Below are positions 8,701 through 15,953 of a stretch of DNA of 64,000 nt, piece by piece. The stretch comes from Rhizobium ecuadorense (lineage in GTDB: Bacteria; Pseudomonadota; Alphaproteobacteria; Rhizobiales; Rhizobiaceae). The notes under the pieces were generated by a model. The model had not been told where the DNA came from. It did not search any database and saw nothing but the letters and a program-made list of their open reading frames with translations. Location: the NCBI RefSeq assembly GCF_001187535.1, contig NZ_LFIO01000935.1, positions 1-64,000 on the forward strand. The letters run 5' to 3'. The translations under genes were made by a program, and so were the position numbers. Positions within the stretch are counted from its first letter, which is position 1. The number at the start of each line of letters is the position of its first letter.

Positions 8701-9282
8701 CAGCCCGTCCTGATGCTCCGTCGCATCCGTATGCCGGGTGCCGAACATGATGGCGAAGCAGGCCAGCACCAGCGTTGCCAAGAGCGGCAGGTCGAGGAAA
8801 TAGAGATTGCCGCTGCCAATGCCGTAATCGGACGGATTGACCATGGCGCTGACGGTGCTGGAAATCGCCTTCAGCTGCAGCGCGATATAGGGAATGGTGC
8901 CGATCAGCGAGATCAGCGCCACGATGGTGGCGACCGTCGGGTTCTTGCCGTAGCGCGCGGCGACGAAATCGGCGACCGAGGTCAGTTTCTCCGCCTTGGC
9001 GAGTTCGATAATGCGGCGAAGCAGCGGCATGCCGAGGGTGAAGACCAGGATGGGTCCGATATAGATGCCGGCAAATTCCAGGCCGCGCTGCGCCGCAAGC
9101 CCGACACTGCCGAAATAGGTCCAGGAGGTGCAGTAGATCGCCAGGCTCAGCGCATAGACCACCGGCCATCCGCCCTCCAGCGCATCCGGACCGCGCTTCT
9201 TGCGGTCGCCATAGCTTGCCACGGCGAAAAGCAGCAGCAGATAGCCGAAGGCAGACGCGAATATGACCCAGCCTGGAAGCAT
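5779..9282 (-). CDS. SLC5-type sensor hybrid histidine kinase
   Basis: A 1167-residue membrane protein. Residues about 1-500 form a sodium:solute symporter-like (SLC5) module with about 13 hydrophobic segments. A PAS domain with GIAVFDSSNRLTIWN starts near 657, and a coiled linker follows. HisKA has GHDILQPLNAARL with the phospho-accepting His near 811. The HATPase domain has the N-box near 920 (QNLVSNAIKYT) and G boxes GIGIPP and GLGLGLSI. A receiver domain has its phospho-acceptor Asp near 1093 (ADYHLDDG). This resembles the CbrA/NahK group, in which the transporter-like part senses or moves a nutrient. The C-terminal receiver implies phosphorelay to a separate partner; no response regulator gene lies nearby. 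All catalytic residues I can check are present. Confidence 0.9.
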   Translation of the reverse strand: MLPGWVIFASAFGYLLLLFAVASYGDRKKRGPDALEGGWPVVYALSLAIYCTSWTYFGSVGLAAQRGLEFAGIYIGPILVFTLGMPLLRRIIELAKAEKLTSVADFVAARYGKNPTVATIVALISLIGTIPYIALQLKAISSTVSAMVNPSDYGIGSGNLYFLDLPLLATLVLACFAIMFGTRHTDATEHQDGLILAVSMESVVKLVAFLTAGICVIWFLFDGPADLWQKTVDNGLVMSALSYHTPISRWITLIALSAFAIILLPRQFHVTVVENRTPKQLKLAGFLFPSYLIAINLFVLPVAIGGLLTFGGAGNADFYMLSLPLAGEMPVVSLITFIGGFSAATAMVIVDSVALSIMVSNDIIMPIFLRRKLAGRASQRDNFAKTLLNIRRSAIFAVLLFGYAYYRSTDSTAGLASIGLLSFAAIAQIAPALVGGLIWRRANARGAILGLTSGFVIWVYLLFLPSLGGPDYSYVASAVLGFIFPGTTLFAAPDADPLVNATVMSLLVNTAFFIVGSLTRNARPLERIQAGIFVKRHSRSQFATRGWKTRISVGDLKAAISRYLGEERMQRSFTTYEQSSGRKLEDEQPADMALIHFSEQLLGSAIGSSSARLVLSLILQKTEDASSDTAWLLDQASEALQYNQDMLQTALSQMDQGIAVFDSSNRLTIWNRRFRQLLDLPESAGQVGFPLADIVKTLSERGDIAPGDLSQTVRHFLTLDKPFALVLGGGERIIEVRSNAMPDKGIVATFTDITQRVSADQALKQANETLEQRVAERTAELTRVNHELGEARAAADEANIGKTRFFAAAGHDILQPLNAARLYSSALVERMAQSDNGPIVRNIDSALESVETILGAVLDISRLDTGAMRPRLAAVALSDLLKRIETDFAPIAREKQLKLVVMPTSLRVRSDPNLLRRLVQNLVSNAIKYTITGKVLVGARRRGNQVIIQVIDSGIGIPPSKFRTVFKEFARLDEGAKTASGLGLGLSIVDRIARVLNHPVELQSTHGKGTEFRIAMPLDVSRPAEAAAAIAPTERPGQPLKGLKILCVDNEPKILEGMRLLLSGWGCEVAALDCLADVIASDGRDGPPDLIIADYHLDDGTGIAAILHLRRQFGADIPALLVTADRTPEVRSEAERQDIAVQHKPVRPAALRAYITQISGLKRAAAE

Positions 9283-9503
9283 TGACCCTCCGCCGGCGGA
9301 AAGCCGCCGGGACCTCCCGCAACGTAGATCAGCTTAGGTCATTTCAGGCGCGTTGAAAATTCCCGCCCGTCTAGGCCTTAAGTCAAAGGCTGCCGGGCGT
9401 ACTGCCGAATAATTGCGATTGCCGATTGATTAATTGCAATGAAGATGTAGCTAATGAAATCCATCGCATACTCTCTGAAATGGATCGAAGGGAGACGGAT
9501 CCG

Positions 9504-9941
9504 ATGCTCAACGAATTCAAGGCCTTTATCGCCCGCGGCAATGTCATGGATTTGGCGGTCGGCGTCATCATCGGCGGCGCCTTCGGCGGCATCGTCAAAT
9601 CTCTGGTCGACGACCTGATCATGCCGATCGTCGGCGCCATTTTCGGCGGTTTCGATTTTTCGAATTACTTCCTGCCGCTTTCCTCGGCCGTCAACGCCCC
9701 GACCCTTGCCGCCGCCCGCGCCCAAGGGGCGGTCTTTGCCTATGGCAGCTTCCTCACCGTTCTCATCAATTTCCTGATCCTTGCCTGGATCATCTTCCTG
9801 ATGGTCAAGGGTGTGAACTATCTGCGCCTGCAGGTCGAGCGCCAGGAAAAGGCAGCACCGGAAGAGCTGCCCCCGCCGCCGGCTGATGTTCAGCTGCTGA
9901 CGGAGATCCGCGATCTGCTGGCCAGCCGCCCGACGGCCTGA
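9504..9941 (+). CDS. mscL: Large-conductance mechanosensitive channel MscL
   Basis: A 145-residue inner-membrane channel that opens on membrane tension and releases solutes on osmotic downshift. The N-terminal amphipathic helix [20 protein letters not shown] leads into TM1 ([22 protein letters not shown]), then the periplasmic loop, TM2 ([21 protein letters not shown]) and the cytoplasmic helix [10 protein letters not shown], exactly the family order and length. The start at 9504 has AAGGGAGACGG upstream. The longer frame from 9426 adds residues foreign to the family. Confidence 0.97.
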   Translation: MLNEFKAFIARGNVMDLAVGVIIGGAFGGIVKSLVDDLIMPIVGAIFGGFDFSNYFLPLSSAVNAPTLAAARAQGAVFAYGSFLTVLINFLILAWIIFLMVKGVNYLRLQVERQEKAAPEELPPPPADVQLLTEIRDLLASRPTA

Positions 9942-10042
9942 TCGAGGCTGGAGGCTGCGGCTTCAAGCGGCGGACTGAGGCACATTGCGCCGGATGTTTC
10001 GCTCCCGCCCCCGCATGCCTATTGCCGTCCGTGCGCGTGATT

Positions 10043-10230
10043 TTCCCCTCCCCCTCTCCCCGTAAACGGGGCGAGGGGACGTGCCCTGCGAGAGCCTTGC
10101 GAGGGACGGAGAGGTTGCCGCATACCCCTTCGCCCCGCGAGCGGGGGTCCGAAGGACGGGTCGAGACCCGTGGCTCGACCCCGGCAGAGGTGCCGGCAGG
10201 CGGATGAGGGGCAAGCGTCGATCTCCAAGG
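10043..10230. repeat. Dispersed GC-rich palindromic intergenic element
   Basis: The 398-bp gap between mscL and the aminotransferase is largely filled by a mosaic of inverted repeats. One is CCCCGTAAACGGGG within a longer CCCCTC/GAGGGG stem near 10045-10077. Further complementary pieces such as GGGTCGAGACCC lie around 10157. Composition and layout match the large intergenic repeats common in Rhizobiales; it encodes nothing convincing. Confidence 0.5.
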
Positions 10231-10339
10231 GTGCTTCACTCCGCCCCTGCCATTCATCACGAAAATCGATATGCCATCACTTGTTATCATGGGATTTGCC
10301 GGCGCAAATCCACTATGAAGGCGGAAACTGGAGATATGC

Positions 10340-11506
10340 ATGTCGATCGTGAAGAGCCTCAGCCCGCGCGCCATGGCGGCGCCAGAAAGCGGGATCGTCG
10401 AAGTCGTCAATTATGCCCGTGGCCGCGAAGGCCTGCTGCCGCTCTGGGTAGGGGAAGGCGACCTGCCGACGCCCGATTTCATCAGCAGGGCGGCGATGGA
10501 CGCGCTTGCTTCAGGCGAGACCTTCTACACCTGGCAGCGGGGCATTCCCGAGCTTCGCCAGGCGCTTTCGGATTATTACCACAGGCATTTCGGAATCCGG
10601 CTTCCGGTCGAGCATTTCTATGTCACCGGCTCCGGCATGCAGGCGATCCAGCTCTGCGTGCAGGCGCTGACCTCGCCGGGTGACGAGTTCGTCTATCTCA
10701 CCCCCGCCTGGCCGAATATCGCCGCCGCCCTGGAGATTGCCGGTGCGCGCTCCGTCGGCATCGAGCTGCAGTTCGAAGGCGGCAAATGGGCGGTCGATCT
10801 TGACCGCATCGAAGCCGCCATCACGCCGAAGACCCGGGGCATCTTCGTCAACACGCCGTCGAACCCGACGGGCTGGACGGCGACGAAGAAGGATCTTGCC
10901 GATATTCTGGCGCTGGCCCGCCGGCACGACCTCTGGATCATGGCGGATGAAATCTACGCCCTCTATTATTTCGCCGGCGGCCGGGCGCCCTCCTTCCTCG
11001 ATGTGACGGAGCCCGACGACAAGATCATCTTCGTCAATTCCTTCTCGAAGAACTGGTCGATGACAGGCTGGCGCGTCGGCTGGGTCGTCGCCCCGCCCGA
11101 GATGGGCCAGGTACTCGAGAACCTCATCCAGTATTCGACATCGGGCGTCGCCCAGTTCATGCAGAAGGGCGCCGTCGCAGCCCTTGATCAGGGCGACGAT
11201 TTCGTTGCCGCCAATATCGCCAAGGCGGCCCGCTCCCGTGATATTCTCTGCGATGCTCTCGTCGCCACCAACCGCGTCGAAACGCTGAAGCCGGACGGCG
11301 CGCTTTACGCCTTCCTGAAGATCGACGGCGTCACCGACAGCCGCGGTACTGCGATCGACATCGTCGACAAGACAGGCGTCGGCCTTGCTCCTGGAGCCGC
11401 GTTCGGCGCCGGCGGCGAACTCTTCCTGCGCGCCTGTTTTTTGCGCGATCCCGCCCAGGTGGCGATCGCCGCCGAGCGTCTCTGCGACTATATCCTCAAG
11501 CGCTGA
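10340..11506 (+). CDS. PLP-dependent class I/II aminotransferase
   Basis: A 388-residue fold-type I aminotransferase. Visible landmarks are GEGDLPTPDFI near the N-terminus, TGSGMQAIQL (cofactor phosphate binding), NTPSNPTGW (substrate carboxylate and PLP Asn), DEIYALYYF, and the Schiff-base lysine in SFSKNWSMTGWRVGW, with an arginine near the C-terminus in FLRACF. It is cytosolic and transfers the amino group of an amino acid to a 2-oxo acid. The exact substrate is not readable from sequence; aspartate/aromatic-type enzymes are the nearest. It stands alone between a repeat and galE. Confidence 0.88.
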   Translation: MSIVKSLSPRAMAAPESGIVEVVNYARGREGLLPLWVGEGDLPTPDFISRAAMDALASGETFYTWQRGIPELRQALSDYYHRHFGIRLPVEHFYVTGSGMQAIQLCVQALTSPGDEFVYLTPAWPNIAAALEIAGARSVGIELQFEGGKWAVDLDRIEAAITPKTRGIFVNTPSNPTGWTATKKDLADILALARRHDLWIMADEIYALYYFAGGRAPSFLDVTEPDDKIIFVNSFSKNWSMTGWRVGWVVAPPEMGQVLENLIQYSTSGVAQFMQKGAVAALDQGDDFVAANIAKAARSRDILCDALVATNRVETLKPDGALYAFLKIDGVTDSRGTAIDIVDKTGVGLAPGAAFGAGGELFLRACFLRDPAQVAIAAERLCDYILKR

Positions 11507-11699
11507 GAAGGGGTCGACCCAAGCGATTTCGTGCCGGAATCGGCCGATCGATAAAACTTGAGCAAAGCCTGAAATCGGCCTCTAACCACAAGTCCAAACA
11601 TACCGGTTCAAAGGGCCTCCAACGGCCATTCGATAAGAAAATTGGAAAGAAAAACCGGGCCTGATGCCCCTGCTATAAAACAAAGCAGGGATGCGGGAC

Positions 11700-12734
11700 A
11701 TGGCGGTTTTGGTGACGGGCGGCGCCGGATATATCGGCAGTCACATGGTTTGGGCGCTGCTCGATGCGGGTGAGGATGTGGTCGTGCTCGACAGCCTCTC
11801 CACGGGTTTTCGCTGGGCTGTGGCACCGGCGGCGCGTTTCTATCTCGGCGACGTCGCCGATCCCGCCATCTTGAAGAAGATCTTCATCGAAAACGACATC
11901 GAGGCGATCATCCATTTCGCCGGCTCCGCCGTCGTCCCGGTCTCGGTCGCCGATCCGCTCTCCTATTACGACAACAACTCGGGCAAGACCCGCGCGCTGC
12001 TCTCCGCGTCGGTCCAAGCCGGCATCCGCAACTTCGTCTTCTCTTCGACCGCAGCCGTCTATGGTCAGCAAAAGACCGATCTGCCGGTGAAGGAGACGGC
12101 CGTCCTCAATCCGGAAAATCCTTACGGTCAGTCAAAGCTGATGACCGAATTCATGCTGCGCGATGCCGCCGCCGCCTATGACTTCAACTATGTCGCGCTT
12201 CGCTACTTCAACGTCGCCGGCGCCGATCCCGATCACCGCGCCGGCCAGTCGACCTCAGGCGCCACCCACCTGATCAAGGTTGCCTGCGAGGCAGCGCTCG
12301 GCAGGCGCGACAGCGTCAGTGTCTATGGCATCGATTATCCGACCCACGACGGCACCGGCGTGCGCGACTACATCCATGTCAGCGATCTGGTCGATGCCCA
12401 TCTGAAAGCGTTGCAGCATCTGCGCAGGGACAAGGGCTCGCTCGTTGCCAATTGCGGTTATGGTAGCGGCTATTCCGTGCTCGACGTCTTGAACATGGTC
12501 ACCCGCCTGCACGGCCATTCCTTCAAGATCCACATGGCGCCGCGCCGTGCCGGCGATTCGGCGAGCGTCGTCGCCGACGCTTCGCTCGCCCGCCAGGTGC
12601 TCGACTGGAAGCCCAGGCACGATTCGCTGGAAACCATCGTGCAAAGCTCGCTCGACTGGGAACTGTTCCTGGCGAACAGAAATGTCGACGATCTGCACAG
12701 CATCCACCGGGCACTCGCAGCCGCATCTTTCTGA
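11700..12734 (+). CDS. exoB: UDP-glucose 4-epimerase (GalE/ExoB type)
   Basis: A 344-residue short-chain dehydrogenase-type epimerase that interconverts UDP-glucose and UDP-galactose with bound NAD. TGGAGYIGSHM is the NAD-binding glycine motif, SSTAAVYG supplies the catalytic Ser/Thr, and YGQSK is the YxxxK pair. In rhizobia ExoB supplies UDP-galactose for exopolysaccharide and lipopolysaccharide; the sequence has the rhizobial ExoB flavour (GEDVVVLDSLSTGFRWAV). An ATG 9 bases upstream (11691) is an alternative; MAVLVTGG is the usual start. Confidence 0.9.
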   Translation: MAVLVTGGAGYIGSHMVWALLDAGEDVVVLDSLSTGFRWAVAPAARFYLGDVADPAILKKIFIENDIEAIIHFAGSAVVPVSVADPLSYYDNNSGKTRALLSASVQAGIRNFVFSSTAAVYGQQKTDLPVKETAVLNPENPYGQSKLMTEFMLRDAAAAYDFNYVALRYFNVAGADPDHRAGQSTSGATHLIKVACEAALGRRDSVSVYGIDYPTHDGTGVRDYIHVSDLVDAHLKALQHLRRDKGSLVANCGYGSGYSVLDVLNMVTRLHGHSFKIHMAPRRAGDSASVVADASLARQVLDWKPRHDSLETIVQSSLDWELFLANRNVDDLHSIHRALAAASF

Positions 12735-12859
12735 AGCGCTTCCGGTGAGAGCGCGCATCAGCGCGTTGATCATCCCCGTGCCTGCGGGACCTGTATGACA
12801 TGACGTGAATAGGGAAAAATCGAGCATCTCCTGGCCCCGGCCAACGGAAACAAGAGAAG

Positions 12860-14818
12860 ATGAGGAACTTTCTAGCCTCGTTGAGGCTGCAAAAAGACAA
12901 TCCGACTTTTCTGACGGCGCAGTTCCAGGCCCTGTCGTCGCAGATCCCCATTCTCTATGTTCTCTTGATCATCAATGCGCTTGCGGTGGCGATCACCCAT
13001 CTCCAATCCGCGCCCCTCTGGCTCTCCTGTTATATTCCGGTCGGCTTGAGCATCGTCTGTATTTTCCGGCTCTGCTGGTGGGAGACCAGAGGCAAGGACA
13101 TCACCGCCGAGCGGGCCTACCGGCTGATGAAGGTCACCATAGCGGGCGCCTGCATCCTGTGCGTTGCCTTTGGCGGCTGGGCGATCGCGCTCTACCGATA
13201 TGGCGATGCGTATCAGCAGGGCCAGATCGCCTATTTCCTGGTCGTGACCGGGATTTCCTGCATCTTCTGTCTGATGCATCTGCCGCTGGCGGCGGTGCTC
13301 ACCACGATCATCACCTTCTCGGCCATGGTCGTGACCTTCATGTTCTCGGGTAATCCGGTTTTCGTCGCGACCGCCGTCAGCGGCCTTTTCCTGATCCTGC
13401 CCTTTCTCCGGGTGATCGACAGCTATTTCCAGAACTTCGTCGGCCTCGTGCGAATGACCGAGGAGTTGAAGCAGAAGCGGGCGGAAGCCGAAGAGCTGAA
13501 CCTCGTCAACAGCCGCAACGCCCTGCACGACCAGCTGACCGGCCTTGCCAACCGCCGCAGTTTCTTTCTCTCGCTGGAACAGCGGCTGCAGAAGCACCCG
13601 TCTCGGCCGCCCGTCATCGGCATTCTCGATCTCGATGGCTTCAAGCCCGTCAACGATGTCTTCGGCCATGCCGCCGGCGATCTCGTGCTCAAGGAGACCG
13701 CCCGCCGTTTCAGCGCGCTGCTCGGCGAAGAGGGCATCGTCTCCCGTCTCGGCGGCGATGAGTTCGGCATCATCTTCCCCTGTTCGATGACACGCCAGGC
13801 AATCGCCGATCTCGGCCAGGCGCTTTGCGCCGCCGTCCGCGATCCTTTCGAAATCCCCGACGGCTCGGTTCGCGTTTTCGGTTCCTGCGGCATCGTCTAT
13901 CCCGACGCTGGCGAATACACCGCCGAAGATCTCTACGAGAAAGCCGATTTTGCCCTCTACCAGGTCAAGAGCAAGCGCAGCAGCGGCGTCGAATTCTTTT
14001 CAGCCGAGCATGAGAAGATCCTGACGCAGCGCCACCTGATCGAACTCGAGCTGCAGGCAGGCGATTTCGCCAGGGAATTGAAACTCGACTATCAGCCGAT
14101 CGTCGAATTGAAGAGCGGCCGCGTCGTCGGTTACGAGGCGCTCGCCCGCTGGGACAGCGCCCGCTTCGGCCGCATCAGCCCGGCAGCCTTCATCCCTGCT
14201 GCCGAACGCACCGCCGTCATCGGCCGGATGACGCGCATCCTCTTTGCCAAGGCGCTCGAAGCGCTGGCGATCATTCCCCGCCATCTCAAGCTCTCCTTCA
14301 ATCTTTCGGCGCGCGATATCTGCGACCATGAGACCTCGATGGCGCTGCTTGCCATGATCACCCGCTCCGGCATCGATCCCCGGCGCATCGAATTCGAGAT
14401 CACCGAGACGGCGCTGCTCTCCGATTTCGACACCGCCGACCAGGTTATCTCGATGCTGCGCGCTGCCGGCATCTCGATCGCGCTCGACGATTTCGGCACC
14501 GGCTATTCGAGCCTCAGCCATATCCATCGCCTCGGCTTCGACAAGCTGAAGATCGACAAGGCCTTCGTGATGAATTTCGATCGCGACGCCCGTTGTATGA
14601 ACATTACCCGTTCTGTCGCCAGTCTCTGCCAGAATCTCGGCATCGCCTCCGTCGCCGAAGGCGTCGAAAGCGAAGCGATCGCTGAAGGATTGAAGGCGAT
14701 GGGCGTTCGCCTGGCGCAGGGCTATCATTTCTCGCGGCCGCTGCCGCTGGAGCTGGCCATCGATTATGCCGCCCGCTGCGAGGCCGCCGCCTCCGCTCGG
14801 GATTCGCTGTCTGCCTGA
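12860..14818 (+). CDS. Membrane GGDEF-EAL cyclic-di-GMP protein
   Basis: 652 residues. Five or so hydrophobic segments span residues 25-200 as an N-terminal membrane sensor without a known domain. A GGDEF domain follows (HDQLTGLANRR start, active-site LGGDEFG near residue 298), then an EAL domain (YEALARW near 424, FNLSARD, FEITET, DDFGTGYSS, KIDKAF, EGVE). The key residues of both the diguanylate cyclase and the phosphodiesterase look intact, so either or both activities are possible. Such proteins set c-di-GMP levels that govern motility and polysaccharide production. It lies behind exoB on the same strand but 125 bp away, so common transcription is uncertain. Confidence 0.92.
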   Translation: MRNFLASLRLQKDNPTFLTAQFQALSSQIPILYVLLIINALAVAITHLQSAPLWLSCYIPVGLSIVCIFRLCWWETRGKDITAERAYRLMKVTIAGACILCVAFGGWAIALYRYGDAYQQGQIAYFLVVTGISCIFCLMHLPLAAVLTTIITFSAMVVTFMFSGNPVFVATAVSGLFLILPFLRVIDSYFQNFVGLVRMTEELKQKRAEAEELNLVNSRNALHDQLTGLANRRSFFLSLEQRLQKHPSRPPVIGILDLDGFKPVNDVFGHAAGDLVLKETARRFSALLGEEGIVSRLGGDEFGIIFPCSMTRQAIADLGQALCAAVRDPFEIPDGSVRVFGSCGIVYPDAGEYTAEDLYEKADFALYQVKSKRSSGVEFFSAEHEKILTQRHLIELELQAGDFARELKLDYQPIVELKSGRVVGYEALARWDSARFGRISPAAFIPAAERTAVIGRMTRILFAKALEALAIIPRHLKLSFNLSARDICDHETSMALLAMITRSGIDPRRIEFEITETALLSDFDTADQVISMLRAAGISIALDDFGTGYSSLSHIHRLGFDKLKIDKAFVMNFDRDARCMNITRSVASLCQNLGIASVAEGVESEAIAEGLKAMGVRLAQGYHFSRPLPLELAIDYAARCEAAASARDSLSA

Positions 14819-14887
14819 ACCGACCTAATTCGACTGGAGCGATGGTGCATCGTCGGCTATTCCTAGTCGTAACGGATGAGGTGAACC

Positions 14888-15940
14888 ATGCAGGACGGCG
14901 AAGTCATTATCGAGCGGCAGGGTACTGCCGGCATCATCCGGCTCAACCGGCCGCGGGCGTTGAACAGCCTGACGCTGCCGATGATCCGGATGATCACCGA
15001 GGCGCTTGATAGGTTTGCCGATGATGCCGAGGTGGCGAGTGTCGTGGCGACGGGGGAGGGCGAGCGCGGCTTCTGCGCCGGCGGCGATATCCGCGCCCTG
15101 CATGAGAGCGCCCGCACCGGCGACGGCCTCGCGAGCGCCTTCTGGCGCGAGGAATTCCGCCTCAACCATATGATCGCCGTCTACCCCAAACCCTATGTCG
15201 CGCTGATGGACGGCATCACGATGGGCGGCGGCGTCGGCCTCTCCTCGCACGGCCGCCACCGCATCGTCACCGAGCGCACCCGCCTGGCCATGCCCGAAAC
15301 CGGCATCGGCTATGTCCCCGATGTCGGCGCCACTTGGCTGTTGCCGAAGGCGCCGGGCGAGGCCGGAACGTGGCTGGGGCTGACCGGGCTCGATATCGGT
15401 GCCGCCGATGCGATCCATGCCGGGCTGGCCGATCTGCAGATCGCCTCGTCGCGCCTCGGCGCGGTGGTCGAGGCGCTGTCGGCCCTGCCGCGCGGCAGCG
15501 CGGCCAGCGATGTCGATGCCCTCTTGCGGGGGCTTGCGGAACCTGCCGAAGACAGCCGGCTGCGGCGGAACGCGGCGATGATCGATCGCGCCTTTCGTTT
15601 CGACAGCGTCGAGCAGATCCTGGCAGCCCTTGCCGAGGAGGAGGGCGACTTCGCCGCCGAGACCCGCGGCGTGCTGCTGACACGCTCGCCGACCAGCCTG
15701 AAACTCGCTTTGGCGCTCTTGAGAGCCGGCCGCCGCAGCGCCTCGCTTGCCGAATGCCTCGGCCGCGAACTCGGCGCCTGCCTGCAGATGCTGGATAATC
15801 CGGATTTCTTCGAAGGCATCCGCGCCGCCGTCATCGACAAGGACCGCAATCCGAAATGGTCGCCGGCGTCCGTCGAGGCGGTGGGAGCTGCAAGGATCGA
15901 GCATTTCCTGAAGCCGGCCGAACCGCCGCTATCTCTCTGA
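14888..15940 (+). CDS. Enoyl-CoA hydratase/isomerase family, 3-hydroxyisobutyryl-CoA hydrolase type
   Basis: A 350-residue crotonase-fold protein. The oxyanion-hole segments are GFCAGGDIRAL (near residues 62-72) and MDGITMGGGVGLS (near 109-121), and PETGIGYVPDVGATW follows. The long C-terminal extension and the FCAGGDIRAL/PETGIG combination mark the 3-hydroxyisobutyryl-CoA hydrolase subgroup of valine catabolism rather than a plain enoyl-CoA hydratase of about 260 residues. It is cytosolic. The start MQDGEVI has a plausible GGATGAGG upstream. There is no valine-pathway neighbour, so the subgroup assignment rests on length and motifs. Confidence 0.8.
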   Translation: MQDGEVIIERQGTAGIIRLNRPRALNSLTLPMIRMITEALDRFADDAEVASVVATGEGERGFCAGGDIRALHESARTGDGLASAFWREEFRLNHMIAVYPKPYVALMDGITMGGGVGLSSHGRHRIVTERTRLAMPETGIGYVPDVGATWLLPKAPGEAGTWLGLTGLDIGAADAIHAGLADLQIASSRLGAVVEALSALPRGSAASDVDALLRGLAEPAEDSRLRRNAAMIDRAFRFDSVEQILAALAEEEGDFAAETRGVLLTRSPTSLKLALALLRAGRRSASLAECLGRELGACLQMLDNPDFFEGIRAAVIDKDRNPKWSPASVEAVGAARIEHFLKPAEPPLSL

Positions 15941-15953
15941 GACGATACTCGAT

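Noticed and set aside
7660..9285. Forward frame of 541 codons opposite the hybrid kinase gene
   Set aside because: Antisense shadow of a high-GC gene; the product is a low-complexity run of charged residues and its codons mirror the kinase frame.
10022..10207. Several short frames in the mscL-aminotransferase gap
   Set aside because: They lie in a palindromic intergenic repeat and translate to Pro/Arg/Gly runs.
10043..10230. Possible CRISPR or small RNA array
   Set aside because: Repeats are palindromic mosaics without regular spacers; no cas genes in the window.
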